Counted from the stretch's first letter, positions 13,744-25,006 are shown. The stretch is 64,000 nt of DNA from Phymorhynchus buccinoides (GCA_017654935.2 CM065698.1:38509239-38573238); one strand, 5' to 3'. Program-made: numbers and translations. The notes: generated by a model not told the origin, from the sequence alone.

Positions 13744-13981
13744 CACACACATACACTGTCTCACTCTCTCTTTTTTTCTCTCCCTGCCCTCCCCCCCCCC
13801 TCTCTCTCATTAAAACTGTAAGATTTTGTCTTCAACAGTTTGTTTTACAGTCTTAGTTTTATTGATTGAAATATTTTTTTTAAATTATTATTTGTTTTAT
13901 TAATATTTCAGTTCCTTTTCTTTTAATGCTTTATTTTGTGAAAATACAGTGATGGAGAAACAAAAAATGGATTGAAAGAAA

Positions 13982-14205
13982 GTATTTGTTCTTAAGTCCT
14001 TCTACATGTATAGCAAGAGTACTGTACAATATGAAAGAAGAAAAGATTCTTGGAAGAAGACAAAAACAGGGAAGTAAAACACATGCACGCACACAGTACT
14101 TGTTCTAGTCCTTCTACATGTATAGCATTAGCAAAAGTACTGTACAATACGGAAAAAAATAATATTGGAAGAAGACAAAAACAGGGAAGTAAAACGCATG
14201 CATGC
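13982..14205 (+). repeat. ~116-bp tandem duplication beside a CA repeat
   Basis: TCCTTCTACATGTATAGCA, GTACTGTACAATA and GAAGAAGACAAAAACAGGGA, then AGTAAAAC and CATGCA, occur twice (13997-14094 and 14109-14205). Confidence 0.85.
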
Positions 14206-14298
14206 ACGCACACACACGCACACACACACACACATGCACGCACGCATGCACGCACACGCACGCACGCACGCACACGCACGCACACGCACACACACACA

Positions 14299-14352
<54 letters not shown>

Positions 14353-14372
14353 CATACACACACACACACATA
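14203..14372. repeat. (CA)n/(CGCA)n microsatellite
   Basis: CACGCA mixture followed by pure CA at 14300-14350. Confidence 0.97.
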
Positions 14373-15030
14373 GTCAGGATTCCAAGTGCAAAAAACTTCC
14401 CTCCTGTTATAATATCATCTCTGAGTCCTACTTAATTTTGGATGTAGATAGTGTTGCTTTTTCTTCTCTTCATGATCAATTTTTCTTCATCCACTGTTGT
14501 TGCGTTTATTTAAACCAATTTTTTTTTTAAAGGAAAGAAACTAAGGAATCAGAGAGATGGTGTCAAGATTTGAATAATATAAAAATCTCATGGAGTCATG
14601 CTGATAATTTTTGCTAACAATAACGATTCAGTGCAAATCAGATTCAGTCAGCATGAAACAATATTCTTGGTAAGTTGAATTTGGAACAGTGTTCGGGTTT
14701 TGTGTTGACAGTGTCATTCTTTATCAAATGCACAGAGGGGAACAAAATGAAGATTTGTTTCAAAAGAGGCTTTCTCTTTTCACAGAATTTTGTTTTAATA
14801 ATTGAACTAAAAAACATCAAAACACAAACACTTGAAGATGAAAACATAAATGAGGTAAGGAATTTTGTTTTAACAGAGTTGGTGCCCACCCCCCTCCCCC
14901 CTCCTCCTCCCCTGTTGATGGAGGAGGGGACAGACAAAGGCATAAATATATTTATAAAATTAAAAGTTCTGTTTTGACACAGTTTTGTTTTATAGATACA
15001 GTTTTGTTTACACACAGTTTTATTGTTTAA

Positions 15031-16429
15031 TCAGGTGGTTCCACCCTAACATGGAGAGGGAAGTGAATAGTGATTTGTTTTCATTTATAAGAGTTTTGGT
15101 TGAACAAAGTTTTGTGTTAATTTATTCAATGAAAACGGTGCTCTTCTTTATATCAGGTGGTTCCACCCCAACATCACGGGGTTGAATGCAGAGCGGCTGC
15201 TGATGGAGACAGGTCCTAGGGGAACTATTTGAACAACAGACTTTTGTGTTAATAACAGTGATGTTTTGTATGACTTCTTCCAGGTGGTTCCACCCCAACA
15301 TCACGGGGTTGGATGCAGAGCGGCTGCTGATGGAGACAGGCCTAGGGGAACTATTTGAACAACAGACTTTTGTGTTAATGACAGTGATGTTTTGTATGAC
15401 TTCTTCCAGGTGGTTCCACCCCAACATCACGGGGTTGGATGCAGAGCGGCTGTTGATGGAGAGGGCCTAGGGGAACTACAGTATTTGAACAGCGGACTTT
15501 TGTGTTAATAACAGTGATGTTTTGTATTCATGACTTCTTCCAGGTGGTTCCACCCCAACATCACAGGGTTGGATGCAGAGCGACTGCTGATGGAGACGGC
15601 CTAGAGGAACTATTTGAACAACAGACTTTTGTGTTAATAACGGTGATGTTTTGTCTGACTTCTTCCAGGTGGTTCCACCCCAACATCACGGGGTTGGATG
15701 GGAGTGGCTGCTGATGGAGACAGGGCCTAGGGGAACTATTTGAACTACAGACTTTTGTGTTAATAACAGTGATGTTTTGTGTAACTTATTCCAGGTGGTT
15801 CCACCCCAACATCACGGGGTTGGATGCAGAGCGGCTGCTGATGGAGACAGGTCCTAGGGGAACTATTTGAACAACAGACTTTTGTGTTAATAACAGTGAT
15901 GTTTTGTGTAACTTCTTCCAGGTGGTTCCACCTCAACATCACGGGGTTGGATGCAGAGCGGCTGCTGATGGAGACAGGGCCTAGGGGAACTATTTGAACA
16001 ACAGACTTTTGTGTTAATAACAGTGATGTTTTGTGTAACTTATTCCAGGTGGTTCCACCTCAACATCACGGGGTTGGATGCAGAGCGGCTGCTGATGGAG
16101 ACAGGGCCTAGGGGAACTATTTGAACAACAGACTTTTGTGTTAATAACAGTGATGTTTTGTGTAACTTCTTCCAGGTGGTTCCACCTCAACATCACGGGG
16201 TTGGATGCAGAGCGGCTGCTGATGGAGACAGGTCCTAGGGGAACTATTTGAACAACAGACTTTTGTGTTAATAACAGTGATGTTTTGTGTAACTTCTTCC
16301 AGGTGGTTCCACCTCAACATCACGGGGTTGGATGCAGAGCGGCTGCTGATGGAGACAGGGCCTAGGGGAACTATTTGAACAACAGACTTTTGTGTTAATA
16401 ACAGTGATGTTTTGTATGACTTCTTCCAG
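15031..16429 (+). repeat. Tandem array of the intron 1/exon 2 junction (11 extra copies)
   Basis: Units of about 127 bp each carry 3' intron sequence, CAG|GTGGTTCCACC and the first ~70 bases of exon 2 (to CTGATGGAGA). They then diverge into CCTAGGGGAACTATTTGAAC and TTTTGTGTTAATAACAGTGA. Junction G positions are about 15035, 15157, 15284, 15410, 15543, 15669, 15796, 15922, 16049, 16176 and 16303, with the real exon at 16430. The first is badly decayed. Remnants of the intron part reach back to about 14690. No copy has the rest of exon 2 or a donor. Confidence 0.95.
16416..16429 (+). other. Possible start codon fused to exon 2 (MTSSR) or the intron 1 acceptor
   Basis: The 14 bases before the exon 2 border read ATGACTTCTTCCAG. 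They are a plausible acceptor (pyrimidine-rich, ending in CAG), and they also read M-T-S-S-R in frame with the following Trp. Human SHP2 begins MTSRRW, with its first intron exactly at this AG|G. Either intron 1 is present and an upstream exon 1 supplies the start, or translation begins here. In the tandem copies upstream, half have TAACTTCTTCC, which destroys the ATG, so it is not conserved among copies. No other convincing exon 1 was found upstream in the window. Confidence 0.35.
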
Positions 16430-16552
16430 GTGGTTCCACCCCAACATCACGGGGTTGGATGCAGAGCGGCTGCTGATGGAGAGGGGAACAGACGGCAGTT
16501 TCCTGGCCAGACCCAGCACCAGCACTGAGGGAGACTTCACTCTGTCTGTCAG
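16430..16552 (+). CDS. PTPN11: Exon 2: first half of N-SH2 domain
   Basis: This exon encodes WFHPNITG, then GSFLARPS, then GDFTLSV, the first half of the N-terminal SH2 domain. This domain binds phosphotyrosine ligands and, without a ligand, plugs the catalytic cleft. The FLAR arginine (R32 in human numbering) that contacts phosphotyrosine is present. The exon is 123 bp, starts with the last base of an Arg codon and ends in AG of the next one. The donor is AG|GTACGT. Eleven degenerate copies of its first ~70 bases lie immediately upstream. This is the real one because only here does the frame continue into [11 protein letters not shown] and a donor. Confidence 0.96.
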
Positions 16553-16668
16553 GTACGTAGAAGGGCTTTAGTTTCGCACGCCATTCATTTTGGGACATAA
16601 CTTTTAGGGGCGAATGCCAGAATGTGCTACCATTGCCCTAGGATACAACTGAAAAGCAAAGAGAGATA

Positions 16669-16844
16669 CAGTGGAACCTCCCTTATAAGACCTTCAAAAA
16701 TGGTCCAAAATGAGGTCTTATAAGGGAGGGGTTTTATAAGGGAGGTAATTTTAATACTTACAAAGAAGAACAATATCTCAGAGAAGTAGGTCTTTTGTGG
16801 GAGGGAGTCCTATAATGGGAGGTCGTATAAGGGAGGTCCCACTG
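16669..16844. mobile_element. CAGTGGAACC palindromic MITE, copy 3 (intron 2)
   Basis: CAGTGGAACCTCCCTTATAA to GTATAAGGGAGGTCCCACTG, with TA duplication. It starts 117 bp downstream of exon 2. Confidence 0.85.
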
Positions 16845-16849
16845 TACTT

Positions 16850-18015
16850 CCTGGCCTCCTGTATTCTGTTTGTTTTAAAAATAACTAGCACCTTCATAAC
16901 CGTCTTGCAGTTGCATTCACATTTGTTGCAGAAAACAAAAAAATCTACTTCTAGTATTCAGATTCTTTCACACATTTTTGGGAAAATCTGTCTTTTGAAG
17001 CACACAGAGCACCATACAGTTGTAAACCATTGTGTCCTTGTAAATGAAAAGTTTCTTCACAGTGTGTGCACTTTGCCAGAACTTTGTGCAAGATTGAAAT
17101 GGCATTCAGAGGGGGTCTCAAACTGGGAGCAAGCTACGGGTGGTTTGGGGCGACTTGAGTACACAGAGGCACCTTCCAGCTGGCCGGTTTGGGCTGCTGG
17201 AGGGTTAAAGTGGGTTAAATGCAAGAGGGTTAAAGAATGATTGCACTTTTCGTCATTTAACCCTCAGATTTTCTTCCATTTCAACATTCTTTATCCTGCC
17301 CTTCCGCTTGACTCCTTGAAATTCTGCCCTTCTACCCCATAAGTAATAAATGATCTTCCTGTTACATTTAAAAGTCATTTTCTTTCTGACGCCAAAAATG
17401 AATTACCCGGTAGAAGTCTCAAGATCACAAACAAATTTTTAAAGTCTGTCGTTCAGCATAACTTTGCCTTGAGTGTGTGAGTGTTGCTGACATTGTGCCT
17501 GATTTGTTCTGAGAGAGAAGGAAATTCTTTAGATAGTACTTTAGTAGAGCAGTATTGTTCTGTGATCTCATCTTCCACAAGACAATTGATAGCATGAAAA
17601 CAAAATTTAATGCACTGAGTAAGTTTTGTTTGTAAGATTCTTGAAGGTTTGTAAGATTCTTAAGGTTTGAACTTTTATTATTAACAGGTGAGGGTTTCTC
17701 AACACATAGAGATTGTACGTTTTTTAAAATTTATGCTCTATGACTCAGTTTCCGCTAGATAGAATTTCATGCCGTGCATGAGATTTACCCTTAAAAATCG
17801 GAACTAAGCTATTTATTAAGTATTAGATTACCATAATTATACTATTATTATTGCCTTTTCATTTGTGGATTGTGACAGTTGTCACTTTAGCAGGAAGCCT
17901 TGAGCTTCTCTTTTTTTTTTAAACCATGACACATTGACAGTGACTGAGTGAGAGAAGCTGATTACATTACAATGCTTTTTATTTTCTCAGCAAGAGACAC
18001 AGATAGAGACTCGGG

Positions 18016-18067
<52 letters not shown>

Positions 18068-19345
18068 CTTGGTTATTAGTTCCTGGTTCATGTTGATTAA
18101 CATCAGCAATGGGGAGTGAGTTAGTACAAGTAAAATGTTATTGACATTTCCTTGTTGGATTTTCTGTATACTGCTTTGTCAAAGTTCATTATTCTTCAAC
18201 ATGCTGCTCAAATAATTAACAAAACAAACAAGCAATACAAAAAACAGAAATAAATTTGTTTTTAAAGAACTCTCAAATTTCGTACAATTTTTACAAGATT
18301 CTAAAAAAAAAAAATCATGACATACATTTATGCACACATGAATTTTAAAATCAAATTAAAGCAATAATATCCGTTATTTAGTCGACCGTACCTTTACTGA
18401 AGTAGCACACTAGTACTACAGCAAGATAGCAATGCGGTATTCATGATCAAACAATTCGTAATAAGCTCTTGAAAGAGAAACACAACATTGACTTTGATAT
18501 CTAATGTGGTGACCTCAGTTTCTGTTTCCAATCCAGTCTATGCCTTGGTGCGTTCGGGTCAAAGTCACGGGGATCAGTGTGTTCTGGGGAGCTGTCGTGG
18601 TGGCGCCCTCGGAGGAAGACCTCACTCACGCTGGCTCCGCGACTAAGAGAATAGTGTCGTCAGTAGGGGGCTTAGTAGGTGGTGTCCTGAACAGGCTCCA
18701 CTGAACTCCACCGAAGTGACTCAGCAGAAGTGCAGTGTCTCCTCGGTTGGTTGCCTCCTGACGGCCTAACATAGATTCACTCCCCTTGGACTGCTGGTCT
18801 CGGTTTCTGCGACTTGAACAAACCCGGGTGTAGCTGCGAATTGGGATTCGGAACGAGCGGCGTGGGAGCAACGCCACTGTACAGCCCAGAAGATGGGACA
18901 GCAAAAAACCACAAAAAAAAAACAAAAAAAACAAGCGTAATGTTAATGGCGTAACAAAACTAAAGTGAACAATGGACCCCGTAAGAACAATGTAGGAAAA
19001 CCACTTGACATCATTACTCATGCTACTTATTGTACTTCCCTGTTGAGCATTGGTTACAGACCGTCACAGGTCAGGGTAACTATTTGTCGTGAGCGCTGTA
19101 CTCGACCTTGACCTTCAGTGAAGGCCGCGAATAAGCGAGGTCACCGCAGCTGCGGGCAAAGCATGCGGGCAGTGGTATACTGGTAGTCTGGTCTACAGTA
19201 TGAATGCCCGTGGCAAATGACCCATTGAAAGAGGATTGATTTGGGCTATAGTTTGAGACTGGATTAACAATGCTTGGTTCAACAGCATGAAGAAAATAAA
19301 CACAGCCAAAACAATGTTTGGTAAGTTGGTTCTACTGCATTAAGA
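16850..19345. other. Intron 2, unassigned part with a GC-rich block
   Basis: Mostly AT-rich intron. At 18540-18900 a GC-richer segment has an open minus-strand frame (18626-19021) with SHFGGVQWSLFRTPPTKPPT. I recognise no domain. Its repeat-like context suggests a mobile-element piece. It is not called as a gene. Confidence 0.4.
18016..18064. repeat. (GA)n microsatellite in intron 2
   Basis: About 23 GA units. Confidence 0.97.
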
Positions 19346-19498
19346 ATATATAATTTATAAATGTCCACTCACCCCGCCTCTGCCCCGCAAATCAATCCAG
19401 TGCAATTTGCGTTGCAAGCTTATGCCCATGTATTCATCATGCACAGAGTCATTTTCATGTGGTACACTTGTATACAGAGAGACACACGCACGCTTGCC

Positions 19499-19691
<193 letters not shown>

Positions 19692-19980
19692 TTCAAGCTT
19701 CATTAGGAAACCATAAGCATGCTTGAATTATCAAGTCACTCTAATTAACTGAATCGCGAGTTTGTTTTAAAACTAAAAGTGAGTTTGATAATGACTATAA
19801 CTTAAAAGTCTGAGAGAAGTTAGCCTCACTTGTATCTAATCTATAGTGATTTAGTATGCTTTTTTTTTCAACATTAATAACAACTGTTTTTTCCCTGTTC
19901 TCTTCGTAAAAAAAAACACCTAGATAGTAGACTGTTTTCACAAAGTTTTATAGCGTTGCACCAGTAAGACTTATTATGTA

Positions 19981-20226
19981 TTAATCCTTTCGCCGCCAAC
20001 CATTTTTCAGCAAAAAATGTCCATTAAATTTACCTGGGTAGAGAACAAAAACCATCTGCAGTATTGGGGATTTTTCTATGACAGATATAAAATAAGGTCT
20101 ATCCTTACTTCCCAAGACTAAGACAATAGGGTCTTTGGATAATATACCTCAATTTGATGCCTTTTAGTGACATATGTGTTAAATCACTGTGGTGCTAAAA
20201 TGCGACTTTGGTGGTGAAAGGGTTAA
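19981..20226. mobile_element. TTAA-flanked MITE, copy 2 (intron 2)
   Basis: Ends TTAATCCTTTCGCCGCCA and GGTGGTGAAAGGGTTAA, about 246 bp. It is in intron 2, some 265 bp before exon 3, and is followed directly by a LINE 3' fragment. Confidence 0.85.
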
Positions 20227-20335
20227 GCAGCGGTCAAGCTCTGGAATTCATTGCCTTCTGCTGTCAGACATAGTCAATCTTTAGCATCGTTCAAAATAAG
20301 CCTGAAAACCCATATGTTCTGGCAATCTTTCTAAT
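20227..20335 (+). mobile_element. LINE C-terminal fragment (intron 2)
   Basis: In one frame with a shift, the sequence gives LWNSLPSAV-like, then [13 protein letters not shown], matching the end of L2/CR1-type reverse transcriptases. It directly follows a TTAA MITE. Confidence 0.6.
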
Positions 20336-20490
20336 AACACCCCCCATCTCCATGTGCACATGTGCATGTGTGTGTTACTGTGTATGTGTGTGTGTGTGCA
20401 GTGGAGGTACCACTGTAGAAGTCCAATTTTTGTTGCTATAGCAGATTATTTTATCAACTATTTTGTTGGGCTTTTTTCCCCTTGGTGCAG

Positions 20491-20685
20491 ACGCAATGGT
20501 GAGGTGACGCACATCAAGATCCAGAACACGGGCGATTTCTATGATCTGTACGGCGGGGAGAAGTTCGCCACGCTGGCAGAGCTGGTGCAGCACTACATGG
20601 AGAAGAGGGACCAGCTCAAGGAGAAGAGCGGGGACATCATCGTGCTGAAATTCCCCTTGACCACTGCTGACCCCACTCCAGAAAG
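20491..20685 (+). CDS. PTPN11: Exon 3: second half of N-SH2, with GC donor
   Basis: The acceptor TTGGTGCAG is followed by [20 protein letters not shown] and [18 protein letters not shown]. It is 195 bp, the same as the human exon. The autoinhibitory D-E loop and neighbouring residues equivalent to D61, A72 and E76 are conserved, so basal autoinhibition is expected. The exon must end GAAAG to stay in phase with exon 4 (G|TGG). The donor is therefore AG|GCAAGT, a GC-AG intron with an otherwise perfect U1 match. The nearby GT four bases on would shift the frame. Decayed copies of its 3' half follow in intron 3. Confidence 0.96.
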
Positions 20686-20730
20686 GCAAGTGTGTATTAA
20701 AGGAAATGTATATATGTGTGTGGAGGGAGC

Positions 20731-21475
20731 ATTTATGGGGAAGAGAGACCAGCTCAAAGAGAAGAGACATCATCGTACGGAAATTTCCTCTCCCTACTGC
20801 TGATCCCACTCCTGAAAAATAAGTGTGTGTTTTTGTGAGGGGAGGGAGAAGGGTAAGGGAGTGTGGGGGAGAAGGGCAAGGGAGTGTGGGAGGAGAGGGG
20901 GGAGGGGAGCGTGTGCATTGTGAAAGAATACATGAAAAAGAGAGACCAAAACTAAAACCAAAGAAGGTGTGGGGACAACATTGAATGAAATAGTCCCTTC
21001 ATCACCGCCAACCCCACATCATTTTATTTAAAAGGTGATTTTTTTTGTGTGTGTGTGCAAAGGGGAGGGGAATAAGCTAACAAGGCTTTTTTTCATCCTG
21101 CCCTCCAACAAAAATACAAACATCATGAAAATGCATAATAATAATAGAAAACGTGTGTGTGTGTGTGTGTGTGTGTGCAAAGGGGAGGGGGTAGAAGTGG
21201 AGGGAGATGTTAAGGGAGTGAGGGGAAGGTGAGAGAACATGTATGTGCATGGATCTCTTGGTGCATCACTACCTTGAAAAGAAAGACCGGCTCAAAAGAA
21301 GAGTGGAATGGAGTGCAGACATTCCCCCTCACTATTGTTGACCCAACTCCCAAAAGGCGTGTTTGTGTATATTGTGTGTGTATGGACCTATGGTGCTGCA
21401 GCACTACATGGAACAGAGTGACCAGCTGAAAAGAGAAAAACCCAGAGACTTCATCAAGCTGAATCTCTGATAGGT
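20731..21475 (+). repeat. Decayed copies of the 3' half of exon 3 plus donor region
   Basis: Four diverged copies of the exon 3 end ([23 protein letters not shown]) lie in intron 3 at about 20731-20835, 20925-21020, 21254-21368 and 21387-21470. They are joined by GT- and G-rich spacers. Frameshifts and stops break all of them (for example CCTGAAAAATAAGTGTG replaces the exon end). Sequence identity falls with distance less than regularly, so they may have arisen in more than one round. Confidence 0.85.
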
Positions 21476-22208
21476 GATTTGATGTATGTGGGTGGGTGTG
21501 CTGGCGTAAGAGCGTGTGTATCCATCTCACAACGGTGTGATTTTTGTTTTGTTTCGTTGATTTCAAATGGTGAACCTGGAGATATTTGTCTAGGACGAAG
21601 TCATTGACAGAATGTCAGAAGATTCACATAGAATAATGATTATATATATTATATTATATAAGTGAAAAGGAAACAAAAGCAATAAACTGAGTGTTCCTTT
21701 GTTTCGGGTAGTTTCTGAAGAACAACAGAAATGAAACATAAACATAAACAACAAACTGGTTGTTCCTTTGTTGCAGATGCATTGGTGCTACTCTTTCAAT
21801 TCCACACTGATTTCAGTTTGGTGTGGGGGGTTTACTAGAAACTGAACTTCAGTTGTTGTTGTTTGTGTTTGTTATCCCCCAAAAAAATCGACCACAAGCA
21901 ATTTGGGGCATTTTGAACATGGTTCTATCCCGGAAGTGTCTCTCGGGGAATCTTAAAAACAGCATGGTGGTACCATAATCTTTTCAAACATTTTACAAGG
22001 CTTATCGGACTCAAACTGTCAATGTCCGTCATTTTAACTGTCTGTTCGTCTTGTTATCTCTCTCTTGCATTCCCCTCCTTGATCCTCCAACGGGGCTCTA
22101 CCCCTGTACACCGCTGGGGCCCTGGGCGACCCCTGGACCCCTGCCTGTCAGGATTTGTTTTCATTTGGTGGAGTTGCACCCATGCAGATGGTTTGATAGT
22201 CGCACATT

Positions 22209-22441
22209 CAGGGATGGGAATTGTCCGCCAAACAGCAAATTTCCGCCGAAATGACATTGCTTTTCCGCTGGAAAAAAGTCTGTTCGACGAAAAAAACACC
22301 CTAATTGTAGCCATTTTATTGCTTTTTTAGGGCTTTAATTACAGAAAAAAAGCTTCAGCGTTACTCCCTGGACCCCTACTAAAGGCGGTCCCCAGAGCCC
22401 CGCTTTTCAGTTTTTTGTTTCTTTTCTAATTCCCATGCTTG
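22209..22441. mobile_element. CAGGCATGGGAATT element, copy ending 29 bp before exon 4
   Basis: It starts CAGGGATGGGAATTGTCCGC and ends CTAATTCCCATGCTTG. Its interior has CGCCGAAATGACATTGC-like and CCCTGGACCCC segments shared with other copies. Only TTTAACATGACGTCCTTTGC plus TTCAG separate it from exon 4. Confidence 0.65.
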
Positions 22442-22470
22442 ACATTTTAACATGACGTCCTTTGCTTCAG

Positions 22471-22633
22471 GTGGTTCCACGGCCACATATCGGGCAAGGA
22501 GGCGGAGCGCTGTCTGCTGGACAAGGGCAAGAACTTCAGCTACCTGGTGCGGGAGAGCCAGAGCAAGCCCGGCGACTACGTGCTGTCCGTGCGCACCGAG
22601 GACAAGGTCACCCACGTCATGATCCGATGCCAG
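22471..22633 (+). CDS. PTPN11: Exon 4: first part of C-SH2 domain
   Basis: This exon encodes [19 protein letters not shown], then FSYLVRES (R138 equivalent) and VTHVMIRCQ. The C-terminal SH2 supplies binding energy and specificity for doubly phosphorylated ligands. The exon is 163 bp, ten codons shorter than I recall for the human exon. The missing part is the variable loop before [10 protein letters not shown]. The donor is CAG|GTCAGT. About eleven tandem copies of the last ~33 exon bases plus the donor follow directly. The first donor is chosen because reading through it meets a TGA within 30 bases. Confidence 0.96.
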
Positions 22634-23130
22634 GTCAGTCAGTCAAGGTCATCCACATCATGATTCGATGCCAGGTCAGCCAGACAAGGTCATCCACATC
22701 ATGATTTGATGCCAGGTCAGTCAGTGATGCACCGAGGACAAGGTCACCCACGTCATGATCCGATGCCAGGTCAGTCAGTCAAGGTCATCCACATCATGAT
22801 TCGATGCCAGGTCAGCCAGACAAGGTCATCCACATCATGATCCGATGCCAGGTCAGTCAGTCAAGGTCATCCACATCATGATTCGATGCCAGGTCAGTCA
22901 GACAAGGTCACCCACATCATGATTCGATGTCAGGTCAGTCAGACAAGGTCACCCACGTCATGATTCGATGCCAGGTCAGTCAGACAAGGTCACCCACATC
23001 ATGATTCGATGCCAGGTCAGTCAGACAAGGTCACCCATGTCATGATTCGATGCTAGGTCAGTCAGTGATGCACCGAGGACAAGGTCACCCAGGTCATGAT
23101 TCAATGCCAGGTCAGTCAGTGATGCACAGA
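22634..23130 (+). repeat. ~41-bp tandem array of the exon 4/intron 4 donor junction
   Basis: About eleven units of GTCAGTCAG-CAAGGTCA-CCACATCATGATTCGATGCCAG type follow exon 4. Each repeats the last ~33 bases of the exon ([10 protein letters not shown] codons) and the native donor CAG|GTCAGT. Some units are ~61 bp and also include GTGCACCGAGGA-like exon sequence further back. All carry a donor of equal apparent quality, but read-through from the true donor meets TGA in the first unit. Confidence 0.95.
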
Positions 23131-24275
23131 GGATGTGGAAAGGAAAAGGCAAACTGTCCTTATAACTCTCCAAAATGGGCAGCACACTGGAACAGTTTAC
23201 ACCCCCCATGTCATACGGAGAAGCTAAAGCAATTGTTCGTGGTCGCTTCAGAACTACATGGAGGGAGCGTCTGCAGCTTGACTCTGGAGAGGACAGCATC
23301 CACTAGCTGGACCGTACCCAGCAGGTCGCCATCTTCAGACTAAGAACCGGGCACTGTCGGCTCCTCTCCCATCTGTACCGTCTGAAGATCTCCCACACGG
23401 ATGAATGTCCGTGTGGCACAGGATTACAGACACCAGACCACATTCTACAGGACTACCCTACCTTCGACACCCTGAGATGTGAGATCTGGCCCAGGGTTAC
23501 AGACACCAGACCACATTCTGCAGGACTGCCCTACCTTCCACACCCTGAGATGTGAGATCTGGCCCAGGGTTACAGACACCAGACCACATTCTGCAGGACT
23601 GCCCTACCTTCCACACCCTGAGATGTGAAATCTGGCCCAGGATTACAGACACCAGACCACATTCTGCAGGACTGCCCTACCTTCGACACCCTGAGATGTG
23701 AGATCTGGCCCAGGATTACAGACACCAGACCACATTCTGCAGGACTGCCCTACCTTCGACACCCTGAGATGTGAAATCTGGCCCAGGGTTACAGACACCA
23801 GACCACATTCTGCAGGACTGCCCTACCTTCGACACCCTGAGATGTGAAATCTGGCCCAGGGTTACAGACACCAGACCACATTCTGCAGGACTGCCCTACC
23901 TTCGACACCCTGAGATGTGAGATCTGGCCCAGGATTACAGACACCAGACCACATTCTGCAGGACTGCCCTACCTTCGACACCCTGAGATGTGAAATCTGG
24001 CCCAGGGTTACAGACACCAGACCACATGTTGCAGGACTGCCCTACCTTCGACACCCTGAGATGTGAAATCTGGCCCAGGATTACAGACACCAGACCACAT
24101 TCTGCAGGACTGCCCTACCTTCGACACCCTGAGATGTGAAATCTGGCCCAGGCCTGTGGCACTCCGTGACAAGCTGCGGGGTCCTGCTGAGTTGCTGCTT
24201 TTGACTGCGACCTTCATCAACCGAACTGGACTGAGCATCTGATATGGCCGGGAACAAAGAAGAAGAAGAAAAGGA
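23130..24275 (+). mobile_element. LINE 3' end with internal 73-bp amplification (intron 4)
   Basis: The frame gives QQVAIFRLRTGHCRLLSHLY, then RLKISHTDECPCGTGLQTPD, HILQDCPTFDTLR and, at the end, ALRDKLRGPAELLLLTATFI. This resembles the C-terminal Cys/His region after the RNase H part of non-LTR retrotransposon ORF2. It ends with AAGAAGAAGAAG. The block for GLQTPDHILQDCPTFDTLRC is repeated about ten times (73-bp period, 23423-24150). Confidence 0.72.
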
Positions 24276-24639
24276 AGTCCTTATTAAAGATAATCAGTAA
24301 TTCAAAATGTCCTTGTTTTGGCAATATCAAAATAAGACAAAGTCTGCCATTGTTAAATTTCAAAAAGACATTTGTCCTGGGGGAGGGGGGGGGGGGGGGG
24401 GGGGGACAGGTCATTTGTTTAGCTTTAATAGGACTATATAATTATGCCTTGCCACCTAGGCCTCAGGACATCACTGCCAGGTGTCAGTAGCATCATTCTC
24501 CATTTTTTGTGCCTTTGCTTTTTAAGCTTATTCGTCTCTGCACTCAATAAGTTGACGTTCAGAACAATGCAGCAATACCTGAAATAGAATCTGTATTTTA
24601 AGAATTATCAGGCAGAACCCTTGCAACTACCAGCGCCTG

Positions 24640-25006
24640 TCTCCAAGATGGCAGATTTGACATGGGAGGTGGATTTTTGTTTGTTTGTTTGTTAGTTTTA
24701 TCTAGGACGGCAAATTTATTGTGAAAGGATGATCATTTTGTTTTTTTCTGTTTGTTGAGGTTAGCAAATTTGATATTGGAGGGGGGAGGGGGCATTTTCT
24801 TTTCTGTCCAGGATAGCAAATTTGATGGGGGGGGGGGGGGGGGGGGATGATTTTTTGTGTGTGTCCAGGATAGCTAATTCTTTTGAGAGGGGGGAAAAAC
24901 GTGTATATCTTGGATGGGAAATTTGATACGGGAGGTGGGGAGAAGTTCATGATGTTATTAGAATTGGTGGAACACAAAAATGAATGATTGTTTTTATTTT
25001 GTCCAG
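24640..25006 (+). repeat. Decayed copies of the intron 4/exon 5 acceptor junction
   Basis: At about 24642, 24702, 24763, 24807, 24863 and 24908 there are variants of TGTCCAGGATGGTAAATTTG. Each is followed by G-rich runs standing for GTGGGAGGTGGAG of exon 5. The last copy is the best, running through GAGAAGTTCATGATGTTATT to GAATTGGTGGAACAC before it diverges. The real exon follows at 25007. G-runs of up to 17 have expanded inside the copies. Confidence 0.85.

Noticed and set aside
18626..19021. Minus-strand gene of 131 codons inside intron 2
   Set aside because: No recognisable domain, signal or splice support. Its start lies beyond a poly-A/T region and composition suggests repeat DNA.
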